DNA of 11,438 nt from JAFKKS01 sp039808325 (GTDB lineage: Bacteria > Pseudomonadota > Alphaproteobacteria > Rhizobiales > Xanthobacteraceae), in contig JBDHSU010000126.1 of assembly GCA_039808325.1 (NCBI GenBank), forward strand, positions 1 through 11,438, written 5' to 3'. The notes under the pieces are model-generated. The model saw only the letters and a program-made list of their open reading frames with translations, was not told where the DNA came from and did not search any database. The position numbers and the translations under genes were made by a program. The number at the start of each line of letters is the position of its first letter. Positions within the stretch are counted from its first letter, which is position 1. Shown piece after piece: positions 1-7,059 of this stretch.

Positions 1-1
1 C

Positions 2-262
2 GGTCCGCGCAATCCGCTCGGCGCACGCGGCATCTACCTTTATCAGGGCAACAAAGACACGTTGTTCCGTATTCATGGTACCAATCAGCCTGAATATATC
101 GGGGAAGCGATTTCGTCCGGCTGCATCCGGATGACGAACGAAGACGTCATCGATCTCTACAGCCGTGTGAAGATGGGCTCGCCGGTCGTGGTATTGGCGC
201 CGAAGCAGGGCGACTCGCCGAACAATCCGCAAGTGGCATTCAAAGGTTTTCGCGATAGCTGA
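2..262 (+). CDS. L,D-transpeptidase (YkuD domain), C-terminal part
   Basis: The gene enters from the left edge with its start outside the window; the visible 86 residues read from base 2 to the TGA at 260-262. They contain the YkuD active-site signature: RIHGT followed about 20 residues later by SSGCIRM, with the catalytic cysteine in SGC and the conserved histidine in HGT. The preceding NPLGARGIYLY also matches the family (usually NPLGxRal). Enzymes of this family cross-link peptidoglycan 3-3 or attach proteins to it in the periplasm. The domain ends about 15 residues before the stop, leaving a short polar tail. The signal peptide and N-terminal half cannot be seen, so the exact subgroup is unknown. 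A strong terminator follows 22 bases after the stop, so this is the last gene of its transcript. Confidence 0.93.
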   Translation, partial: GPRNPLGARGIYLYQGNKDTLFRIHGTNQPEYIGEAISSGCIRMTNEDVIDLYSRVKMGSPVVVLAPKQGDSPNNPQVAFKGFRDS

Positions 263-284
263 ATGGTGCGGGGGCACTCGGGGG

Positions 285-317
285 AAACGGCGCCGCGTTT
301 CGCGGCGCCGTTTTTTT
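285..317 (+). terminator. Strong rho-independent terminator
   Basis: A perfect 13-bp stem (285-297 with 301-313, core ACGGCGCCGCG) closes a TTT loop at 298-300, and the 3' arm runs into seven T residues at 311-317. It lies just after the L,D-transpeptidase stop and before the convergent transporter gene. The T-run is on the plus strand; the other strand offers only three T after the stem, so it should mainly stop the transpeptidase transcript, though the hairpin could also protect the 3' end of the transporter mRNA. Confidence 0.93.
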
Positions 318-359
318 ATCCGCGCGTCGAGACGCGAGCACGGGAGCCGGCCCCGTCCG

Positions 360-1262
360 TCAGGTGTCGTTTGATGTCCGCCGCGCGCGTTGCCTCTGCT
401 CGGAGAGCAGGTTGAAGAGGCCGCTGGCGATGATGACAGCGGCGCCGAGCCACAGCCAGATGTCGGGATACTGGCCGAACGCGAGGACGCTCAAGATCGC
501 GGCGCCGATCAGGTTGAGATAATTGAACGGCGCAACGAACGGCGCCGGCGCCAGTTCGAAGGCGCGGACGAGAAAATAGTGCCCGAAGCCGCCGAAGATG
601 CCGAGACTGAAGAGGATCGCCGCATCCTTCAGCGATGTCGGCGTGACCCAAACGAAGGGTAGGGGGATCGTGGTGAGGACGAAGCCGGCGAGGGCGATAT
701 AGGTGATCGACGTTTCGGCGCGATCGAACGCCGCCAGTTTCCGCGAGAGGATTTGGTAGAGCGCGGAGAATGTCGCGCTGAGGATGAACAGAAAGCCCGC
801 GGCATTCATGTCGTCCGCGCCCGGCCGGATCACGATCAGCGCGCCCGCAAACCCGGCGAAGACGGCCACCCAGCGCGCCAGCCCGACGCGCTCGCTCAAG
901 AGGAGAGGAGCCAGCGCCGTCACGATCAGGGGGCCCGTGAAGGCGATCGCCGTTGCCGTCGTCAGCGGCACATAGGGAAGGGCGGAGACGAAGACCGCCG
1001 TCGACGAACACAGCAGCGTCGAGCGCGCGAGCTGTAGGAACGGCCTGTTGGCGACGAGCAGATTCAGTCCGCGCCGCGGCGCGAAGGCGATGATCATGTA
1101 GATGAAGTGTCCGGCATAACGTGCCCAGACGATCTCGATGACGGGATAGCGCGTGGCGAGATACTTGGCGCCTGCATTGAGGATCGGGATGAAGAGCGCC
1201 GTCAGCGTCATGTAGAGCGCGGCGCGGCCAAGGTCGTCGCGCGCCTGCTCTCCATTGCTCAT
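360..1262 (-). CDS. DMT-family (EamA) transporter
   Basis: The 300-residue product is an inner-membrane protein of the drug/metabolite transporter superfamily, with two tandem EamA repeats (about residues 15-145 and 155-287) and about ten hydrophobic helices. Family hallmarks are visible: the ALPYVPLTTATAIAFTGPLIV stretch near residues 94-114 followed by LLLSERVG, and in the second half RAFELAPAPFVAPFNYLNLI with a glycine-rich end helix. Such proteins export metabolites or amino acids, but the substrate cannot be read from sequence. Length is normal for the family. The ATG at 1262 is preceded by AGGA about 9 bases upstream; longer open frames on this strand give no family-like sequence. The tail is basic and presumably cytoplasmic. 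It diverges from the amidase gene. Confidence 0.9.
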   Translation of the reverse strand: MSNGEQARDDLGRAALYMTLTALFIPILNAGAKYLATRYPVIEIVWARYAGHFIYMIIAFAPRRGLNLLVANRPFLQLARSTLLCSSTAVFVSALPYVPLTTATAIAFTGPLIVTALAPLLLSERVGLARWVAVFAGFAGALIVIRPGADDMNAAGFLFILSATFSALYQILSRKLAAFDRAETSITYIALAGFVLTTIPLPFVWVTPTSLKDAAILFSLGIFGGFGHYFLVRAFELAPAPFVAPFNYLNLIGAAILSVLAFGQYPDIWLWLGAAVIIASGLFNLLSEQRQRARRTSNDT

Positions 1263-1358
1263 TGTCGGCTGATCCTAGGTGAAGACTTCGAGGTTGGAAG
1301 CGCGAGATAGGCCGCGCCGTCCCTGGGACCATCGCTCGCCGGCTGTGTCTTTTCAATC

Positions 1359-1370
1359 GCGAAGCTTCGC
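1359..1370. promoter_or_regulatory. 12-bp palindrome in divergent promoter region
   Basis: GCGAAGCTTCGC is a perfect palindrome near the middle of the 183-base region between the divergent transporter and amidase starts. Its position suits an operator for a dimeric regulator controlling both genes. I found no convincing -35/-10 pair on either strand, and a single palindrome can occur by chance, so this is only a candidate. Confidence 0.2.
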
Positions 1371-1445
1371 TCTACCTTTCGTTCGCTTGCATATCTGCGC
1401 TGCTCGGCACGTTTGAGCTCCGTCTGCCGTTTTCGGGAACCCGCC

Positions 1446-2867
1446 ATGGCTTCGAATCAAGACTTGATCGCAATGGACGCCTGCGCCGTCGTGCAGAAGC
1501 TGCGGGCAGGCGAAGTCAGGCCGCACGACCTTCTCGACGCGCTGGAAGCGCGTGTCGCCGAGGTCGATCCGGCGGTCAACGCGTTGCCGACGCTCTGCTT
1601 CGACCGCGCCCGGGCGAATGCGGATCGGATGATGCGCTTGCCGGCCGGCGAGCGCGGCCGGCTCGCGGGACTGCCGGTTCCGATCAAGGACCTGACCGAC
1701 GTCGCCGGCGTGCGCAGCACGCAGGGCTCGCCGATTTTCGCCAACCACATTCCGGCGAAATCGAACATCCTCGTCGAGCATCTGGAGGCGAATGGCGGGA
1801 TCGTCTACGCGAAGTCGAACACGCCGGAATTCGGCGCCGGCGCGAATACCTTCAACGAGGTGTTCGGCGCGACCCTCAATCCTTGGAACACGCGCCGCTC
1901 CGCGGCCGGTTCGTCCGGCGGCGCCGCGGTCGCCCTGGCGACGGGCATGGCGTGGGTCGCGCACGGTTCCGACATGGGCGGCTCGCTGCGCAATCCGGCG
2001 AGCTTTTGCGGCATCGTCGGCATGCGGCCGAGCGTCGGCCGCGTGGCGCATACGCCCGGCGCCAAGCTCGACGGGACGTTGAGCGTCGAAGGGCCGATGG
2101 CTCGCAACGTCGAAGACCTTGCGCTTCTTTACGATGCCATGACGGGAGAAATTCCGCGCGATCCGCTGTCGCTCGCCGAGCCCAGGGTGTCGTTCCTCGA
2201 TGCCGCGCGGTCCGGCTGGAAGCCGCGCAAGGTTGCCTATTCGGCTGATCTCGGCATCACGCCGGTCGATCCGGAGGTCGCGCGGCTGACGCGCGCCGTC
2301 GCCGACAAGCTGGCCGACGCGGGCATTCCGGTCGCGGAGGCGCATCCCGATCTTTCCGAGGCACACGAATGTTTCCAGGTGCTGCGCGCGCTCGCTTTCG
2401 CGGTCAGCCGCGTCAAGCTGTTGCGCGAGCATCGCGACCTGCTGAAGCCGGAAGTGATCTGGAACATCGAGAAGGGGCTGGCCCTCACGGTTGACGAGAT
2501 CGCCAAGGCGGAGGCGCAACGTGTCGCGCTCGCCGGGCGGATGCTGGCGTTCTTCGACGAATATGATCTGTTGCTGTGCCCGGCAACTATTGTCGCGGCG
2601 TTCCCCGTCGAGGAGCGCTACCTCGCCGCGTGTGCCGGGCATCGCTTCGAAACCTACATCGACTGGCTCGCCATCGCTTACGCGCCGACGCTGTGCTGCT
2701 GTCCTGCACTGTCGCTGCCGTGTGGCTTCACCAGTGAAAAATTGCCAGTGGGTCTACAGATCGTCGGGCCCGCGCGCGGCGATGCGCGCGTTCTCGCCGG
2801 GGCGAAGCTGATCGAGGACATGCTCGGCCTTCGCCACACGACGCCGATCGCGCCGCGCGTGGCATAG
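1446..2867 (+). CDS. Amidase signature family hydrolase
   Basis: The 473-residue product belongs to the amidase signature family, Ser-cisSer-Lys hydrolases that cleave carboxamides or act in Glu-tRNA amidotransfer. The full catalytic triad is visible: K81 in PVPIKD, the cis-serine S156 in AGSSGG, and the nucleophile S180 in SDMGGSLRNPAS. The 24-residue spacing of the two serines is that of the family. The C-terminal part carries the usual ALSLPCGF and LPVGLQIVGP elements. Length is normal. No gatB or gatC is adjacent and the chain is a general amidase type, so a stand-alone amidase is more likely than GatA; the substrate is unknown. I chose ATG 1446 (GGGAA about 8 bases upstream) over an in-frame TTG at 1413, whose extra residues lack family character. 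Its last 140 bases are antisense to the extensin-like gene. Confidence 0.92.
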   Translation: MASNQDLIAMDACAVVQKLRAGEVRPHDLLDALEARVAEVDPAVNALPTLCFDRARANADRMMRLPAGERGRLAGLPVPIKDLTDVAGVRSTQGSPIFANHIPAKSNILVEHLEANGGIVYAKSNTPEFGAGANTFNEVFGATLNPWNTRRSAAGSSGGAAVALATGMAWVAHGSDMGGSLRNPASFCGIVGMRPSVGRVAHTPGAKLDGTLSVEGPMARNVEDLALLYDAMTGEIPRDPLSLAEPRVSFLDAARSGWKPRKVAYSADLGITPVDPEVARLTRAVADKLADAGIPVAEAHPDLSEAHECFQVLRALAFAVSRVKLLREHRDLLKPEVIWNIEKGLALTVDEIAKAEAQRVALAGRMLAFFDEYDLLLCPATIVAAFPVEERYLAACAGHRFETYIDWLAIAYAPTLCCCPALSLPCGFTSEKLPVGLQIVGPARGDARVLAGAKLIEDMLGLRHTTPIAPRVA

Positions 2868-3837
2868 TCGAAGGCCGTGCGATCGGAAGCGGCGGCGCGG
2901 CGACAGCGTTCGGTGCGCCGCCATCCGCGTGCGCAATCGGTACCGACGGCTCCGCCGCTTTCTTCGCGGCTTTTGATGTCGCTTTCTCCGATTCCGCGGA
3001 GGCGCGCGCCGCCGGGGCTTCGCCCGGCACGCGCACAGCCCACTGGCACATGCGATAGCCGCTGCGCCGCTGGATGTGGTCGAGGTGGATGTGCTCTTCG
3101 TGATAGCCGTCGGAGCCGGGGCCGAGCACGGTCGTGAATTCACCGCACGCCGTGTCGCGAAGCTGTCCGCGTAGATTTTTGTCGGCATTCGCATCGGTGA
3201 GAATGATGCTCTTTCCATCGGCCAGCATGAAGCCGCGCAGGTCGATGGCATTGGCGAGGCCGTGCTCGCTCAGCTTGGCGCCGGAGACGTTGTTGCGGCC
3301 GCGGCAGGAGAACGAGGCTGCGACGAGGAGTTCCTTCGGTGCGCCGAACGGACGGACCCGCGGTTCCGCCTGCTCGCGTACCCAGCGCGCGAGGGCCTCG
3401 GCCATCTCGCAGCGTAAGGTCGCGGGTGGCGACAGTTTGATCTTGGTGCCCTCCGTCGTGATGATGGCGATAAGTTGCACGACGTCCTCGGCGTGACAGG
3501 CGCCGGGGCCTGTGATCGGCGGCGAGGGCTTGGTGATGGCGAGCCCGGCGTCCAGCCGTGTCTGGCATGGAGAGAGGCCGGCCGGCGCCGATTCCGCTTT
3601 TTGCGGCTCGGCCGATTGGGGCGGCAATGCCGTCGTTTCAGGTCGCGGTCGCGGCATCGGCACCACGGCAGCCTTACCCGAGGCTGCGGCGGCGGGATGG
3701 TGCGATGCCGGCTGCTCGGCGTGGACAGGCGTGACCCACATTAAGAAGGGCGCGAAGAGGAGCGTGGCCCAGGCGGCGCTGCGCCCTTTTTCGATACGCG
3801 GCGCCTGGCCGCTTGCTTCGCCCAAACCCTCCCTCAT
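2728..3837 (-). CDS. Extensin-like family exported protein
   Basis: The 369-residue product has a hydrophobic signal segment (about 21-38) ending VHA, suggesting cleavage after A40 and a periplasmic or secreted protein. A proline/alanine-rich linker (41-88) leads to an extensin-like C-terminal domain (about 90-267) with conserved cysteines C91, C114, C143, C178, C231 and C264. The domain contains SEHGLANAID and HEEHIHLD, resembling the zinc site of M15/VanY-type peptidases (candidate ligands H192, D199, H251), so a cell-wall peptidase role is plausible but unproven. After GYRMCQW comes an unusual 100-residue Ala/Pro then Arg/Ser-rich tail; its last ~46 codons are antisense to the amidase 3' end. 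ATG 3837 has no clear ribosome site upstream, while AGGGAGGG lies just after it, so a TTG start four codons later is possible. Confidence 0.82.
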   Translation of the reverse strand: MREGLGEASGQAPRIEKGRSAAWATLLFAPFLMWVTPVHAEQPASHHPAAAASGKAAVVPMPRPRPETTALPPQSAEPQKAESAPAGLSPCQTRLDAGLAITKPSPPITGPGACHAEDVVQLIAIITTEGTKIKLSPPATLRCEMAEALARWVREQAEPRVRPFGAPKELLVAASFSCRGRNNVSGAKLSEHGLANAIDLRGFMLADGKSIILTDANADKNLRGQLRDTACGEFTTVLGPGSDGYHEEHIHLDHIQRRSGYRMCQWAVRVPGEAPAARASAESEKATSKAAKKAAEPSVPIAHADGGAPNAVAAPPLPIARPSTMPRAARSASCGEGRACPRSASPRRERAHRRARARRSVDPLAIFHW

Positions 3838-3998
3838 GGGCTGGCAACCGGCCAGCTTGGCGACGGTTCCACGCGCGTACCCCTCATGCGTCCGGCGCGG
3901 GTTTTCGGCTCAAATTGCCTGTGTCCATTCGTTCTATCCAACGGGCTTGTCGCCGCTCGCCGCGGCCCGCTAGAAGTATAGCTTGAGAAAAAAGAAGC

Positions 3999-4009
3999 GA
4001 GGAGGAAGG
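3999..4009 (+). promoter_or_regulatory. Strong ribosome binding site
   Basis: GAGGAGGAAGG sits immediately before the ATG at 4011, with the GGAGG core ending 5 bases from it. It fixes the start of the acyl-CoA ligase and is the strongest Shine-Dalgarno match in the window, suggesting efficient translation. Confidence 0.85.
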
Positions 4010-4010
4010 C

Positions 4011-5651
4011 ATGCTTGGTCTGATGCAGAATTGGCCGCTCTTGTGCCATCGCGTCATCGATCATGCCGCCATTCAGCACGGTGGCCGCGAAGTCGTCTCG
4101 CGCTCGGTCGAAGGCCCGCTTCACCGAACCACATATCGTGAGGTTCGCCAGCGCGCCATGCGGGTGGCGCAACGGCTTCGGCGCGAAGGCATCAAGGCCG
4201 GCGACAGGGTGGCGACGCTGGCCTGGAACACGTGGCGTCACCTCGAAACCTGGTACGGCATCACCGGTCTCGGCGCCGTCTATCACACGATCAATCCACG
4301 GCTGTTTCCCGATCAGATTGTCTATATCGCCAACCATGCGGAAGATCGGCTGATGTTCGTCGATCTGACCTTCGTGCCGCTTGTCGAGAAATTGCAGGAG
4401 AAGCTGCCGAGCATCGAGCGCTATGTCGTTCTGACCGACGCGGCGCATATGCCGCAGACGTCGCTGCGGAATGCGGTCCCTTACGAGAGCTGGCTGGCCG
4501 AGGCCGACGGGGACTTTGCTTGGGTCTCGCTCGACGAAAACGATGCGGCCGGCATGTGCTACACCTCCGGGACGACCGGCAATCCAAAGGGAGTCGTCTA
4601 CTCGCATCGTTCGAACGTGCTGCATGCGATGATGACGCTTTCGCCTGACGCGTTCGGTCTGTCGTCGCGGGACGCGATCATGCCCGTGGTCCCGTTCTTC
4701 CATGCCAACGGTTGGTCTATCGCCTTTTCGGCGCCGACGGCGGGCTGCAAGCTGGTTTTGCCCGGCGCCAAGCTCGATGGCGCGTCGGTGTACGAATTGC
4801 TCGAAGGTGAAGGCGTGACGATGACGGCGGGCGTGCCGACCGTCTGGCTTGCGTTGCTGGCTCACATGGAGGCGAATGGCCTGAAGCTTTCGACCCTTCG
4901 CCGCGCGCTGATCGGCGGCTCGGCCTGCCCGCGCGCGATGATTCAGAAGTTCGAACAGACTTATGGCGTCGATGTCGCGCACGCCTGGGGGATGACCGAG
5001 ATGAGCCCCATCGGATCGGTCTGCGGCATCAAGCCCGACTACGGCGATCTGGATTTCGAAGCCCTGCTGGACGTCAAGGTCAAGCAGGGCTCGGCCCCGT
5101 TCACGGTCGAAATGAAGATCGCGGACGACGCCGGCAAGGAGGTGCCGTGGGACGGCAACACCTTCGGGCGTCTGATGGTGCGCGGCGCCTGCGTCGCGCG
5201 TGAATACTTCCGCGGGGAGGGGGGTGACATCCTCGATTCCGACGGCTTCTTCGATACCGGCGACGTCGCGACGATCGATCCTTTCGGCAACATGCAGATC
5301 ACGGATCGCGCCAAGGACGTGATCAAGTCCGGCGGCGAATGGATTTCGACGATCGAACTGGAGAATCTCGCCGTCGGCCATCCGAAGGTCGCGGAAGCCG
5401 CGGTCATCGGGATCCGGCATCCGAAGTGGGACGAGCGGCCGCTGCTCGTCATCGTACCTAAGCAGGGTGAGAGCGTCGACAAGGACGAGATCGTCGCGTT
5501 CATGCAAGGAAAGGTCGCCAAGTGGTGGATGCCCGACGACGTCGTCTTCGTCGACGAGATTCCGCATACCGCCACCGGCAAGATCCAGAAAACGGCGTTG
5601 CGGGAGAGGTTCAAGGAGTACACCTTCCCGACGCAGGCGGCCGCGGAATGA
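4011..5651 (+). CDS. Medium/long-chain fatty acid-CoA ligase (AlkK-like)
   Basis: The 546-residue product is an ANL-superfamily adenylating enzyme that activates a fatty acid to its acyl-AMP and then acyl-CoA, feeding beta-oxidation or lipid synthesis. All core motifs are intact: the phosphate loop YTSGTTGNPKG (184-194), HAWGMTE (324-330), DGFFDTGD (411-418), the hinge region TDRAKDVIKSGGEWIS (431-446), and the C-terminal catalytic lysine K524 in TATGKIQK. The N-terminus (MLGLMQ.WPLL...IDHAA..HG.REVVSR) and the length match the AlkK-type medium-chain acyl-CoA synthetase group. The start is fixed by a strong ribosome site. Upstream are the divergent extensin-like gene and 173 bases of non-coding DNA; the next gene begins 99 bases downstream and is unrelated in function. 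Chain-length preference cannot be judged. Confidence 0.93.
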   Translation: MLGLMQNWPLLCHRVIDHAAIQHGGREVVSRSVEGPLHRTTYREVRQRAMRVAQRLRREGIKAGDRVATLAWNTWRHLETWYGITGLGAVYHTINPRLFPDQIVYIANHAEDRLMFVDLTFVPLVEKLQEKLPSIERYVVLTDAAHMPQTSLRNAVPYESWLAEADGDFAWVSLDENDAAGMCYTSGTTGNPKGVVYSHRSNVLHAMMTLSPDAFGLSSRDAIMPVVPFFHANGWSIAFSAPTAGCKLVLPGAKLDGASVYELLEGEGVTMTAGVPTVWLALLAHMEANGLKLSTLRRALIGGSACPRAMIQKFEQTYGVDVAHAWGMTEMSPIGSVCGIKPDYGDLDFEALLDVKVKQGSAPFTVEMKIADDAGKEVPWDGNTFGRLMVRGACVAREYFRGEGGDILDSDGFFDTGDVATIDPFGNMQITDRAKDVIKSGGEWISTIELENLAVGHPKVAEAAVIGIRHPKWDERPLLVIVPKQGESVDKDEIVAFMQGKVAKWWMPDDVVFVDEIPHTATGKIQKTALRERFKEYTFPTQAAAE

Positions 5652-5750
5652 TGCCGGCCAGGGGGCCGTGCCGGCTTAATTCGTGCTTGCGGCGGCAGAG
5701 GCTCCATTGCCTTCGCATCGGTGCGCGTTAGCGAGAACGCTGGAATCGAG

Positions 5751-7052
5751 ATGAGTGCGATCGACGCCGCCGCGCCGTCGGTGCCGCCGCAGGCGCCGGC
5801 GCCCCCCGGGACATCGGGCGGCTTTGGCGTGGCGCGTTTTCTAGGCTCTGAGCGAAGCTTCTTCGGCCTGCTGGCGCGCGGGGCGATCTTTCTCATCGTG
5901 ACGCTCGGCATCTATCGCTTCTGGTTGGCGACGGATGTTCGCCGCTTTCTTTGGGGGAATACCGAGGTTGCCGGCGACAACCTGGAGTATTCGGGCACGG
6001 CGCGCGAATTGCTGCTCGGGTTCCTGATGGCGATCGCGCTCCTCGCTCCGATTTATGCGCTGTTCGCCATCGCGTCGCTCGTCTCGGATTGGATCGGTGG
6101 CGTTTCCGGAATTGCCGGCCTTGTATTGCTGGCCCTGCTCGGCCAGTTCGCCATCTATCGAGCGCGACGTTACCGGCTGACCCGCACCGTCTATCGCGGC
6201 ATCCGGCTGTATCAGACCGGCTCGGCGTGGCGCTTTGCGATCCTCTCGGCGCTTTGGTTTTGCATCTCGGTCCTCACGTTGGGGCTTGCTTGGCCGTGGG
6301 CGCAGGCGAGCCTCGAGCGCTTCAAGATGCGCCATACCTTCTATGGCGATCTCGGTGGGCGCTTCGTCGGTTCCGGCGGGCGTCTTTTCCTGCGCGGTGT
6401 CGTCTTGTGGGTCATCGTCATCGTTCCTTTCGTTGCCGGCAGCGCCATCGCGGTGGCGCTGGTCGACTGGCCGGCACTCGTCAAGATCGTGTCCGAGGGC
6501 GGCGCGGGTATGTGGGAGCGGATCGAAAGCAGCAACGAGAATGTGGGCGGAGCGGTTGTCTTCGCTTTGGCCGCGATCGTCTGGCTGGTTCTGTCGGCCG
6601 CGCTGCTCTACCCGATGTTTCGCGCGATCGCTCTGCGCTGGTGGATTTCCGGCCTGCGCCTCGGCGAGATGTCCGCTACGTCGCGCCTGCGGTCCGGACA
6701 GATCTACAGAATCTACCTGCGATTCCTGGGTTACGCTTTTTTGTTCGCGCTGGCGGCCGTGGTCCTCGCGGTGCTGGCCGCGTTCGTCGTCGGCGCCTTG
6801 CCGGCAGCCTTCAAGGAAACGCCCGCGGGCGAGCTCGCATCCGGCATGATTTTCCTTGGCACCTATGTTCTGATCGCGCTCGGTTATTCGACGATCTACC
6901 AGTCGACGATCACGATCCGGTTCTGGCGTTTGAGCTTCGAGACGGTCGATCTCGCCGGACTTTGCGAGCTTGAGAATGTGCGTGCGAGCGGAGCGGCGAG
7001 CTCCGCTTTCGGTGAGGGGCTTGCCGACGCACTCGATGTCGGCGGGCTGTGA
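5751..7052 (+). CDS. YjgN/DUF898 family polytopic membrane protein
   Basis: The 433-residue product is an inner-membrane protein of the YjgN (DUF898) family, whose function is unknown. After a proline/alanine-rich N-terminus it shows about eight hydrophobic segments (roughly 41-59, 88-110, 117-136, 163-184, 214-238, 267-288, 323-349, 367-385). The family hallmark is visible twice: TLGIYRFW...RRFLWGNTEVAGD (51-76) and TLGLAWPW...RFKMRHTFYGD (176-200), an internal duplication, with a weaker third copy near 290-325. ATG 5751 is preferred, with a modest GGA ribosome site; an in-frame GTG at 5721 would add ten residues. It is the first gene of a three-gene set: the M48 peptidase starts 7 bases after its stop. 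The pairing and tight spacing suggest a joint membrane function. Confidence 0.88.
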   Translation: MSAIDAAAPSVPPQAPAPPGTSGGFGVARFLGSERSFFGLLARGAIFLIVTLGIYRFWLATDVRRFLWGNTEVAGDNLEYSGTARELLLGFLMAIALLAPIYALFAIASLVSDWIGGVSGIAGLVLLALLGQFAIYRARRYRLTRTVYRGIRLYQTGSAWRFAILSALWFCISVLTLGLAWPWAQASLERFKMRHTFYGDLGGRFVGSGGRLFLRGVVLWVIVIVPFVAGSAIAVALVDWPALVKIVSEGGAGMWERIESSNENVGGAVVFALAAIVWLVLSAALLYPMFRAIALRWWISGLRLGEMSATSRLRSGQIYRIYLRFLGYAFLFALAAVVLAVLAAFVVGALPAAFKETPAGELASGMIFLGTYVLIALGYSTIYQSTITIRFWRLSFETVDLAGLCELENVRASGAASSAFGEGLADALDVGGL

Positions 7053-7059
7053 GCGGCGT

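Noticed and set aside
1353..2642. 429-codon minus-strand open frame opposite the amidase
   Set aside because: Antisense shadow rich in Arg/Asp with no recognisable domain; the amidase on the other strand is intact.
3947..3976. TTGTCG and TAGAAG, 18 bases apart, as a promoter for the acyl-CoA ligase
   Set aside because: The -10 match is poor and other alignments are equally possible; not strong enough to list.
3834..5567. 577-codon minus-strand open frame opposite the acyl-CoA ligase
   Set aside because: Composition is that of an antisense shadow in GC-rich DNA (many R, D, H, no family motifs), and the plus-strand ligase has every expected motif.
5653..5681. GCCGGC stem (5653-5658 with 5670-5675) followed by TTAATT after the ligase stop
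   Set aside because: Only a 6-bp stem with an 11-base loop and no real T-run; too weak to call a terminator, though it could slow transcription.
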